From a virus: DNA of 34,180 bases. Positions 23,240 through 30,444 of this stretch are shown here, one piece after another (within the stretch, counting starts at the first letter, position 1; each line of letters begins with the position of its first letter). The stretch is taken from the IMG/VR virus record IMGVR_UViG_3300045016_000111, positions 1-34,180 of that record, one strand, 5' to 3'. The notes under the pieces were generated by a model that searched no databases, was not told where the DNA came from, and saw nothing but the letters and a program-made list of their open reading frames with translations. Made by a program: the position numbers and the translations under genes.

Positions 23240-23671
23240 TTATGCGTTCGAGACGATTCCAGGCCATCCACAAATGACCGGAACGAGTTCACCGGCAGCA
23301 TCAGCCGTATCCAGTGCGATACCAAGTGCGCCATGGAGGGTTGTTCCATCAGCATATGCCTGTGACGTACAAGAACCCGCAGTCGCTGTAGAAGCAGTAA
23401 CAAGCTGCCCGCGAGTAATACCACCACTATCACTAATTACCAACTTAATAGGCCCAAAGACCAATATCGGTAAAAGATCACCACTATCAGCATCTTCCAA
23501 CGCAATAGCACAAATTAACGTGGTCTGCGTTGTGGTATGCGTTTTCATCTGAGGATAAGCAGTTCCAAGCTCCAGAGTCTGATTCTTAGAAATAGCACCC
23601 TCTGCAATACAAGAGGCAACATGTCCAAAAAGGATGTCGCCTTTGGAGAATTCAGGATTAGCCTGTGCCAT
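23240..23671 (-). CDS. Capsid decoration/stabilising protein (DUF2190/gpD-like)
   Basis: 143 residues, ATG 23671 after AAGGAGG. The sequence is a small beta barrel pattern rich in Gly, Ala, Thr and Val: GDILFGHVASCIAEGAISKNQTLELG, LVISDSGGITRGQLVTASTA, LHGALGIALDTADAAGELVPVICGWPG. These are the hallmarks of capsid decoration proteins encoded next to the major capsid gene (DUF2190 and related), which bind shell three-fold sites as trimers. It is in the same operon as the protease and capsid proteins. Confidence 0.8.
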   Translation of the reverse strand: MAQANPEFSKGDILFGHVASCIAEGAISKNQTLELGTAYPQMKTHTTTQTTLICAIALEDADSGDLLPILVFGPIKLVISDSGGITRGQLVTASTATAGSCTSQAYADGTTLHGALGIALDTADAAGELVPVICGWPGIVSNA

Positions 23672-23685
23672 GTTTATGTTCCTCC

Positions 23686-25395
23686 TTAGATCTTCTTATC
23701 AACAGACAGTTTGAGCAACATATCGGCATAAGAGATCTTAGCTTCATCAGCCAGCTTTTGGATTTTTTCTGCGGTATAATCGCCAGTTGGCTCACCGTTC
23801 TCAGTCTCTTCTCCCATACTCACTTTGAAATCATCAGGAATAGAGGCAACAATTTTTTCGATAACACTCTTAAGATCGAACTCAACATTCTTTTTGTTGT
23901 CACCTTCGCCCTCAGAAAGTGTAACAACTTTTTCATTCGAGCCAGCAACGAGAATAGCCTTAATTACTTCAACGGTAGCAGGCCAAATTCCCTGATCGCT
24001 GAGCCCCTTGCAAAAAACCTCGACACCAGCCTTGCGGAGTTCTTCCTGATGAGTCCTTACCTGAACATCAAGGGCGTCCTTATCCTTGATGGCATTACTA
24101 AGAGACTCGGAAAGACTCTTTTTTTCCTCTTCTGCTTTTGCAAGAGCAGCATTAGCTTCTTCGAGTTTCTTTGCAACCTCTTCGTCATTCTTCATAGTCT
24201 CATCAAGTTTGGCTTCCAAAGATTTGATTTGTTCACCAACAGTGGAGAACGCTTTCTGAATCTCTTCCTTAGAATCTGCTTTCTCAATGAGTCCATTTAA
24301 TTCCTGGCGAAGATCAGCAATAGCTTTTTGAAGTTCCTGTGCGGTCACATCGACCTCCTTTTGTGATTTAGACTCTTCGACTGGGATGAACATCTCTTCT
24401 TTGTCTTCTGACATGAGAGTTGGTGCCATCCCCTTGATAAACGGTCGGTTAGTCAACCCACCTCCAAGAATAGTAGGTCCGTAGCTCTTACCAGTTTCTA
24501 GATCTTTATAATTGTCTACGTATTCCGTACTAAAATAAATAAATTCCTTGTCCTTTAGCGATTCTGCACCACGCCTTGTAAGTTCCACATCGGCCCACAG
24601 ACCATCGCCTTCAGTGAAAAGACTCTTTAACCATGCAGCAGCACCCCAATCCGGTCTGTGCTTGAAATCATAAGCAATATGTTCCTGCGGGATCTTTTCA
24701 TTGAAGTTTTTGATAAAAGACTCGAAAGTCTTATCATCAAACTTGATTTTACCATACTGAGGATGTTGAAAAGCCCCATGCCTCAATACTTGGATCTTAA
24801 TAGTTTTTCTTTCTTCTTGGTCTTCAAGCTTTACTTCATTTGGTGAAGTAGTTTTAAAAAATACATTGGGCATGCTAAACTCACGATCATAAATATCACC
24901 AAAATCAGCATCTTCACCGGCCTTTTTTTTAAGACATCGATCATGATATGGTTTGATCCGTGAAATCAACCAATCAGGGGCTTCCTGGCCAGATCTGGCG
25001 CCATGAGCCATTTTCCATGCAGCCATTACACCAGCACAATTTACTGACCCATCAGGATTCCGATAAGGGTATTTTTTCTGCTCAGGCCAGAAAAAATGGC
25101 TCTTCGGAACGTCTTTCCTTGAAGTAGGTGCATTCCAAACTTCAAGCATATTTATCTCTGTTTCACTATCTTCAGAAACCTCTGCAAAATATGCAAGTTC
25201 TTCTTCATCTAGCAATTCAAGGTCTTCCAGGCTAAGCTTTTCAAAGATCTCTTCTAGCCAACCCTTTTTATCGGCTTCCTGCGGAGTGATACCATGTTTT
25301 TTCATGAAATTGGCAGTACAAATAGCGTAAGCCCTATCTTCAGACTTACCGCTTTTTTTAATACCTTCAACGCAATCACGCCACTCTTTTGGCAT
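23686..25395 (-). CDS. Head maturation protease with scaffold tail (Mu gpI-like)
   Basis: 569 residues from ATG 25395 (MPKEWRDCVEG), 6 bases after GAGGAGG; an upstream in-frame ATG at 25422 lies before that site. Two small N-terminal domains come first: KEWRDCVEGIKKSG ... RAYAICTANFMKKHG and HFFWPEQKKYPYRNPDG ... WKMAHGARSG, both recurrent add-ons of phage proteases. Residues about 200-345 match Mu-like protein I (protease): AYDFKHRP (H246) and FIYFSTEY (S289) are the likely catalytic His and Ser, then GPTILGGGLTNRPFIKGM. From about 360 to 470 a long coiled coil (LQKAIADLRQELNGLIEKADS) serves as scaffold, as in the I/Z arrangement. It would shape the prohead and then degrade itself. Confidence 0.85.
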   Translation of the reverse strand: MPKEWRDCVEGIKKSGKSEDRAYAICTANFMKKHGITPQEADKKGWLEEIFEKLSLEDLELLDEEELAYFAEVSEDSETEINMLEVWNAPTSRKDVPKSHFFWPEQKKYPYRNPDGSVNCAGVMAAWKMAHGARSGQEAPDWLISRIKPYHDRCLKKKAGEDADFGDIYDREFSMPNVFFKTTSPNEVKLEDQEERKTIKIQVLRHGAFQHPQYGKIKFDDKTFESFIKNFNEKIPQEHIAYDFKHRPDWGAAAWLKSLFTEGDGLWADVELTRRGAESLKDKEFIYFSTEYVDNYKDLETGKSYGPTILGGGLTNRPFIKGMAPTLMSEDKEEMFIPVEESKSQKEVDVTAQELQKAIADLRQELNGLIEKADSKEEIQKAFSTVGEQIKSLEAKLDETMKNDEEVAKKLEEANAALAKAEEEKKSLSESLSNAIKDKDALDVQVRTHQEELRKAGVEVFCKGLSDQGIWPATVEVIKAILVAGSNEKVVTLSEGEGDNKKNVEFDLKSVIEKIVASIPDDFKVSMGEETENGEPTGDYTAEKIQKLADEAKISYADMLLKLSVDKKI

Positions 25396-25445
25396 CAGTA
25401 CCTCCTCACGCAAGCATGACACCTATCAAAAAAAACGATAACTGC

Positions 25446-25474
25446 CTTATAGCATACTTAAATAGGTTTGTCAA
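25446..25474 (-). promoter_or_regulatory. Strong sigma70-like promoter for the head operon
   Basis: TTGACA (25474-25469), a 17-base spacer, TATAAG (25451-25446), with TG one base before the -10 as in extended promoters. Transcription would start about 25439, some 45 bases before the protease ATG. It is the best promoter match in the window and fits high late expression of head genes. Confidence 0.8.
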
Positions 25475-25495
25475 GCTTTTTTTGTAATTCCTTAA

Positions 25496-25930
25496 TCATA
25501 TAAACGCCTTAAATGGATCAATGAACACTAATTCTAAAGATTGTGGTATTGGTCTTCGTTTTATGAATGCATTTTGCTTTATTGCGTCTTGAACTGTTTT
25601 AACACTACTGCTACCACCACTTGCACCAATTGTCTGATATTTATTTATAGCAATTTCAATATGATATGCAGTCCCGTTGCGCATAAAAAAAACCAAACAT
25701 CCCTCATATGGTGTTGGGACTACATACTTTTCAAACAATTTCCTAAGTCCATCAGCGGTATAATCAGCCTTTCTAGCAATTAATCCAATAGATTTAAGGA
25801 CTTCCACGGATAGACCACTGCAATCAAACCCTGAAAAATCATCTCCCCCCCAAATATAGGGCGTTCCTTCAAAATGCTTCAAATATTCAATAAAACTACG
25901 TTTTAACAATTCAATATCAGATGGTACCAT
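25496..25930 (-). CDS. NlpC/P60-family peptidase
   Basis: The start is placed at ATG 25930 (MVPSDIELLKRSF), 7 bases after GGGGGGAG; the in-frame ATG at 25954 lies upstream of that site within the previous gene. This gives 144 residues. GTPYIWGGDDFSGFDCSGLSVEVLK holds the catalytic Cys (C37), and GTAYHIEIAI the catalytic His (H90), the classic order of NlpC/P60 cysteine peptidases that cut peptidoglycan stem peptides. No signal peptide is visible. It lies after a one-span membrane protein and before the head promoter, not in the tail-tip group, so a lysis enzyme working with its neighbour is more likely than a tail-tip hydrolase, but both remain possible. Confidence 0.85.
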   Translation of the reverse strand: MVPSDIELLKRSFIEYLKHFEGTPYIWGGDDFSGFDCSGLSVEVLKSIGLIARKADYTADGLRKLFEKYVVPTPYEGCLVFFMRNGTAYHIEIAINKYQTIGASGGSSSVKTVQDAIKQNAFIKRRPIPQSLELVFIDPFKAFI

Positions 25931-25934
25931 ACAT

Positions 25935-26330
25935 TTACTCCCCCCCAGGCCCATTGAGTTTAAGGAATTTAAACATCAATTTTCTAAGCTCTCCAACCTC
26001 ATCTTTAATATCATCCAGCCGAGGAATCACAGCGTCACGCCTGACATAGATATCATCAACTCGTTCTACCATCTTTTCTACTCTGTCTTCAATATCCTCC
26101 AAATCTGATCTAATCAAGCCAATAGAATCATTAACTTGATTCCTATTTTGTTTCCGTTTTTCATTTTGAGATTCAATAAGCATTTCCATTGACTTTTGAC
26201 ATTCTTTTCTCTGAAGATCACATCTTTTTGGCCTAATTATGTATTGGCCAAATATAAAGGCCAATAAAGCTGCTACAAAAATACCCATAATTTCTATAAA
26301 AATATTACTCGTTATTATTGAAGTAATCAC
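25935..26330 (-). CDS. One-span membrane protein with coiled coil (holin- or spanin-like)
   Basis: 131 residues. GTG 26330 is the likely start, overlapping the TAA of the preceding gene (TAATGTG). A single hydrophobic segment (FIEIMGIFVAALLAFIFGQYII, residues about 11-32) is followed by a basic patch (RPKRCDLQRKE) and then a long heptad-like helix (LIRSDLEDIEDRVEKMVERVDDIYVRRD) to the end. The positive charges after the span suggest that the C-terminus is cytoplasmic, as in DUF2746-type holins; an inner-membrane spanin would have the opposite topology. Its end overlaps the ribosome site of the NlpC/P60 gene. The lysis role is inferred from this pairing. Confidence 0.65.
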   Translation of the reverse strand: MITSIITSNIFIEIMGIFVAALLAFIFGQYIIRPKRCDLQRKECQKSMEMLIESQNEKRKQNRNQVNDSIGLIRSDLEDIEDRVEKMVERVDDIYVRRDAVIPRLDDIKDEVGELRKLMFKFLKLNGPGGE

Positions 26331-26331
26331 A

Positions 26332-27660
26332 TTAACCCATCACCTTCTCGTGTTCATCATCTCTAGCCCACGTTACGTGACTGCCTCTATACCCTAATCT
26401 ATCGTACCTCCATGCCTCAACAGATTTCATAGGTTCCCCTACTAATGCTTTCCTATGGTGCCACGCATCAATGTTGCATAAACTCGGATTTCTCCTTATT
26501 AACACGCCATTTGTGGGAATTACACCTTCAAAAACTTTTTCCCATCGTTGATGTTTATCGCCTATTTGAATTTCTCGATATGTACTCGAACTCCACTCTT
26601 TATGCGCTTCTGTACTGAAAGCTAATAAAAGCTGATTAGGCTTTGCTTCGGCCCCATGATCAAACCCAATCAAAGATCCACCATACATTCTGTATTTTCT
26701 TGGGTTCATTGCTAAATCAACTCGCACACGATCATCAAGTCTAAACCTTTGGTCCAGAGCTACCGTTAAGCCAAAAGAACTTGTAGTATCGTGATTTCCA
26801 GGGATATAAAGCAATTCAATATCATTACATATTTCTAGTGCTCTTTCAACCATATATGATAGGCACCTTAAAGCCGACATATAAACCTTACCATATCTAG
26901 TGTCAGTGTCGAGAAAATGTTCACCAAAGGCCGTTGTATGTCTCACGCTGTCAAAATGCATGAAATCATTTCCAATTGGCATGACAATTTTATCTACAGG
27001 GTACATATTTAATTCATTTATCATATCATCTACTGAATTAAAAATCCTTTTGCATGCCATATTCACATCCCAATCGGACCCAACTTCTTCATTCCAACCA
27101 TAAGATCCAATATGAGCATCCCACATTCCCCATACAACCATGAATCCATTTTTCCGGTTCTTTTTCCCTATATCTTTTAATGAGGGCTTAGGTAAGGGAG
27201 TTACTTTCTCCCTCATAAAAGACACAATAGCATCCTCAAGTTGTTCTGTTATAAGTCTTTTAAATACCGCCTTACTTTGAATCAGTTTAACCTTTTGATG
27301 ACCACCCTCACCATATTTACCAAGTTTGTAGAATCCTTCCCATACATTAGGCTTGTAATATTGGCAGACCCAAACTCTTTTATCAAGTTTACAGGTCTCC
27401 ATAATTTCTTCGACAGTAGCCGGTCTGTCATATTTGAACACTTCAACCGACCCATCAATGTCAGTTTTGTCAATAAACTTATCCATTGGCATAGCCGGAG
27501 GCGGTTCTCCTTTTATACCGCCATATGGTTGATATTTTTTCAAATATCGAGCGACACTTGTTTTTCCAATCCCAAGCTGTCTGCCGATATCCCTAACTGA
27601 CATCCCAGATCTTCTAAGATCTACAATCTGTACAATAATCTCATCTGGTAAGGTCGCCAT
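26332..27660 (-). CDS. HTH-metallophosphoesterase fusion
   Basis: 442 residues from ATG 27660 (MATLPDEIIVQIV), with AAGGAGA 6 bases upstream; the in-frame ATG at 27681 lies across that site. Residues 1-45 are a helix-turn-helix of Hin/resolvase or HTH_23 type (VDLRRSGMSVRDIGRQLGIGKTSVARYLKK in pattern). Residues about 174-420 are a calcineurin-like phosphoesterase: WDAHIG (D181, H183), PIGNDF (N231-D232), GNHD (288-291), then IGFDHG and GDKHQ, which supply the two-metal site. This family cleaves phosphodiesters or phosphomonoesters; the substrate is not known. The C-terminus has DAWHHRKALVG. Such fusions occur in late regions of several phages, and the HTH suggests it acts on or at DNA. Confidence 0.85.
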   Translation of the reverse strand: MATLPDEIIVQIVDLRRSGMSVRDIGRQLGIGKTSVARYLKKYQPYGGIKGEPPPAMPMDKFIDKTDIDGSVEVFKYDRPATVEEIMETCKLDKRVWVCQYYKPNVWEGFYKLGKYGEGGHQKVKLIQSKAVFKRLITEQLEDAIVSFMREKVTPLPKPSLKDIGKKNRKNGFMVVWGMWDAHIGSYGWNEEVGSDWDVNMACKRIFNSVDDMINELNMYPVDKIVMPIGNDFMHFDSVRHTTAFGEHFLDTDTRYGKVYMSALRCLSYMVERALEICNDIELLYIPGNHDTTSSFGLTVALDQRFRLDDRVRVDLAMNPRKYRMYGGSLIGFDHGAEAKPNQLLLAFSTEAHKEWSSSTYREIQIGDKHQRWEKVFEGVIPTNGVLIRRNPSLCNIDAWHHRKALVGEPMKSVEAWRYDRLGYRGSHVTWARDDEHEKVMG

Positions 27661-27671
27661 TATACGTCTCC

Positions 27672-27711
27672 TTTCATACAATTAAATTCCTGTTTCATAC
27701 GATTAAATTTC
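27672..27711. repeat. Imperfect 21-bp tandem repeat
   Basis: Two 19-base copies (27672-27690 and 27693-27711) with 17 identities and a 21-base period span the end of the 191-aa gene and the leader of the HTH-phosphoesterase gene. The stop TAA of the 191-aa gene is in the upstream copy. It probably arose by local duplication. Confidence 0.6.
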
Positions 27712-28278
27712 TACTTCATACCAAAATAATCTAAATGCAAGAGGGGCGGCTGTTCCTGCTTTATTTACAATTACAACCATATACTTCGAATGTGTCAATG
27801 GAGACAGTAAAAATTCTTTTCTTGTACCCAAACTAGACCCGACAGAACCTATTACGCCAGTTCCACCGGGTATAAATGATTCAACCAATTGGGTACCCTG
27901 GACTCCACCAGATGGTGTATGTTTCATCGTCATATGAGGTAAATTACTTGATCCACGATTTAAATTAAAAGCACTTACACTAGTGCCACTTGTATGAGTG
28001 CAATCTTCATATATATACACAAACGCATCCCCGCCAGAAAAACATTCAATTTCAAGATGATATTCATAAGACGTGGAATCAAGCTGAATCATTATGCTTG
28101 AAGTTGAATCATTGGCAACACTACTAAACAATTTACCAGAAGCAAAAGCCGACGCATCATGAACCATACTATGAAACGTATCAATTACATATTGCCCCTT
28201 TACTTTATCATCGACACCGACGATATTGCTACCATAAAGATCGGTTATACACTGCTTACTGCTTCTTCGATCTCCCAT
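27703..28278 (-). CDS. Virion-type structural protein, 191 aa
   Basis: ATG 28278 follows GGAGGTG. The protein is strand-rich and Ser/Gly-rich (SSIMIQLDSTSYEYHLEIECFSGGDAFVYIYE; later SKYMVVIVNKAGTAAPLAFRLFWYEVEI). It resembles the small beta-sandwich virion proteins that phages carry among head and fibre genes. It is the first gene after the promoter at 28306-28334. No family is recognised with certainty. Confidence 0.7.
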   Translation of the reverse strand: MGDRRSSKQCITDLYGSNIVGVDDKVKGQYVIDTFHSMVHDASAFASGKLFSSVANDSTSSIMIQLDSTSYEYHLEIECFSGGDAFVYIYEDCTHTSGTSVSAFNLNRGSSNLPHMTMKHTPSGGVQGTQLVESFIPGGTGVIGSVGSSLGTRKEFLLSPLTHSKYMVVIVNKAGTAAPLAFRLFWYEVEI

Positions 28279-28305
28279 TTTAAAACACCTCCATAAATAT
28301 AGTCA

Positions 28306-28334
28306 GTTATAAATACACTGCATTTAAATATCAA
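28306..28334 (-). promoter_or_regulatory. Sigma70-like promoter before the 191-aa gene
   Basis: TTGATA (28334-28329), a 17-base spacer, TATAAC (28311-28306), in the 115-base gap between 28278 and 28394. The -10 lies about 28 bases from the ATG. The rest of the gap holds only a 19-codon open stretch without a ribosome site and no other gene. Confidence 0.6.
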
Positions 28335-28393
28335 TTCTTGTTTTCAAGATTGCCCTGTTCAATCATTTGTTCAATGTTTTTTTTGATATTTTA

Positions 28394-28759
28394 TTACAGC
28401 ATCCAACCTAATATTTGTAGCCTCTTATATTTTATCGTCCAATCGTTTACAGACGTTGCCCTAAGTATTACATTTTCAGATTCAACAACTGCCTCAATAG
28501 TTAAATCAGATGAATCACCAACTCCATGTTCGGGGGATTCGTCTGTAGAAAGAGTTACCAATTCTGCGTTAGTGCCATCGGAATTCCAAGTAGTATTTAA
28601 ATATCCAGAACGTCTTACTGAACCACGAGATGCCTCATAAAACCAAAAAGCCGATCCACCGGTCCCAATCGATATTGAATCAATATCAAGTGAAGTGCTA
28701 TCAGAAAACATAGCAGTATACAAAGGCCAAATTCCACCTGTAGCATTATCCTGTATCAT
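28394..28759 (-). CDS. Small virion-type protein, 121 aa
   Basis: Its ATG overlaps the stop of the upstream gene (TAATG at 28759), so the two are coupled. The sequence PLYTAMFSDSTSLDIDSISIGTGGSAFWFYEAS and later LVTLSTDESPEHGVGDSSDLTIEAVVESENVILRATSV suggests a compact beta sandwich. Coupling to the 550-aa protein points to a partner or small fibre subunit. Family unknown. Confidence 0.65.
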   Translation of the reverse strand: MIQDNATGGIWPLYTAMFSDSTSLDIDSISIGTGGSAFWFYEASRGSVRRSGYLNTTWNSDGTNAELVTLSTDESPEHGVGDSSDLTIEAVVESENVILRATSVNDWTIKYKRLQILGWML

Positions 28760-30411
28760 TAGTAAAGCCCCAAAATAAACGCCAGTAGATCTTCGTTTGT
28801 TACACTTTCAGAAGATGAACCACCGCCAGAACTTGCAGATATCACTTTATAATTCACACTCTTACCAGCAGGGAAATATGTGTTGTGGATAATCAAAATC
28901 ACCCACACACCTTCAAGATCTGGAGTAAAAGTAAATTTATAAACTCCCGTTGTTGATATTTCAGATATAGTATAATCAAGTGCGGTTGCATCACCACCAC
29001 ATCCAACCACTCGATTACAATTATTCGGATCAAATATTGAAACATCAAAACTTGTCGAGTCAATACCTGATACTAATTGATTAGTATTTATATCGACAAC
29101 TGGAAAATGGTCAGTAATTAATTCATCCACGATCCAACCTGATTCACCGCCCCCACCACTACACTCAAGATCATCTAAAGCCGTTTGTATTTCGGTCATC
29201 GATACATCATTCAAATCGTCAAACGAAGTTTTATCACCGGAAAGCGTTCGTTGATCATAATTCCAAATTTCAGAAACCGATGCTCCACCACCACCTCCAC
29301 CACCAGTTTCGCTGTTAATCAGTCCGTCTACATTTACAGAAGCCCCAGTAGAATCATCTTGAATCGTACCAACACCAGTTATTACAAATTCTCCACCAGT
29401 CACGGTTTCATCTAATATAATTTTTCCACTCACTAAATTGATATATATGAAATTATCGCTACTGTTCTTTTTTACTGTCATTGTTCCAGTAAAGTTTCTA
29501 AAAACTAAATTAGTTACACCATAATTCATATCTATTGTAAATTCTTCACTCGTTGTACTATCGGTTGCTGCCCAACAATTTATTGCAGTGATAGTTCCTG
29601 AATAATTAGAAGGGATTTCTATCTCTCCGCTAATTAAACAATTTTCAACGATCAATGGAGTGTAACAAGGCGGTGAGGGAACTTCTGTAGCCCCAAAATT
29701 GCTTATATGACAGTTATGTATATAAGTCACCCCACCAAGCGTCCCAGAAACCTTAGAATTATGTAAAGAAGCAGAAGCAATTGTATTAGGATTCTCAAAA
29801 ACAAATTCAGTATCCTCTTTTCCATTTCCAAGCAATCTATACCCATTTACATAATCTGTAATCCCAAAGGAATAATTAGAAAGAAAAAATAAATCACTAA
29901 ATCCGCGAGTTTCAGCAATCAATAGAGCATCACTGAGATTATTAACTGGTCTTTGTAAAGTACCAACCGGAAATACAGTTCCGCTATATTCGCTTTCAGT
30001 ATCAATTGTCACCCTATCGTTAAAAGAAGAATATTCAATCGTCGGGCTAGAAATCAATCCAGCACTGTTGTTGGAACGAATAGATACTTGATTGACATTT
30101 GCGTTATCACCCACATTAGAATTTGCACCAACCAAATTAACAGCATACTGACCGTCTTCAAATGTGACGGTATATCCATTTATTAGTTCTATAACTCTAG
30201 CAAACGTAAGAGTACCGAGCGTCACTTCGGTATTATGACGATGAGTATCTAAAAACGACATTCCGTCTTCGCTATCTTCAATATCTTTAAGTTCAAGCCT
30301 AAACCAATTCAAATCAAGTTCCCTAATCTCTGTAGGAGTTGATTGAATCAAAGTCATATCGGCTCTGGGAACAGAAATTATTTTTGTAAGCCAATCAATA
30401 GTAATAGCCAT
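28759..30411 (-). CDS. Phage structural protein of recurrent family, 550 aa
   Basis: The N-terminal 120 residues (ITIDWLTKIISVPRADMTLI ... DTHRHNTEVTLGTLTFARVIELINGYTVTFEDGQYAVNLVGANSN in pattern) belong to a conserved module seen in very many phage and metavirome structural proteins. Residues about 130-370 have short, regular strand turns like a right-handed beta helix (NSKVSGTLGGVTYIHNCHIS; FRNFTGTMTVKKNSSDNFIYINL). A poly-Gly hinge (GGGGGGG) leads to a helix and a C-terminal Ig-like domain (VSIFDPNNCNRVVGC ... GVYKFTFTPDLEGVWVILIIHNTYFP). A tail-fibre or virion-appendage role is likely; the exact position is unknown. ATG 30411 has a modest GGTGAG site. Confidence 0.75.
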   Translation of the reverse strand: MAITIDWLTKIISVPRADMTLIQSTPTEIRELDLNWFRLELKDIEDSEDGMSFLDTHRHNTEVTLGTLTFARVIELINGYTVTFEDGQYAVNLVGANSNVGDNANVNQVSIRSNNSAGLISSPTIEYSSFNDRVTIDTESEYSGTVFPVGTLQRPVNNLSDALLIAETRGFSDLFFLSNYSFGITDYVNGYRLLGNGKEDTEFVFENPNTIASASLHNSKVSGTLGGVTYIHNCHISNFGATEVPSPPCYTPLIVENCLISGEIEIPSNYSGTITAINCWAATDSTTSEEFTIDMNYGVTNLVFRNFTGTMTVKKNSSDNFIYINLVSGKIILDETVTGGEFVITGVGTIQDDSTGASVNVDGLINSETGGGGGGGASVSEIWNYDQRTLSGDKTSFDDLNDVSMTEIQTALDDLECSGGGGESGWIVDELITDHFPVVDINTNQLVSGIDSTSFDVSIFDPNNCNRVVGCGGDATALDYTISEISTTGVYKFTFTPDLEGVWVILIIHNTYFPAGKSVNYKVISASSGGGSSSESVTNEDLLAFILGLY

Positions 30412-30444
30412 CTCTCACCAATCGCCACAATATACTCTTATTGT

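Noticed and set aside
23665-24300. 211-codon plus-strand frame over the protease gene
   Set aside because: Phe/Leu/Ser-rich antisense translation of the scaffold coiled coil, with no ribosome site; the minus-strand gene is clearly real.
25496-25930. Assignment of the NlpC/P60 gene as the tail-tip hydrolase
   Set aside because: It is far from the hub and tip genes and follows a membrane/coiled-coil protein, so a lysis role is preferred, though not proven.
28320-28394. Tiny frame (MIEQGNLENKN) in the 115-base gap
   Set aside because: Only 11 codons from its ATG and no ribosome site; more likely leader or spacer DNA.
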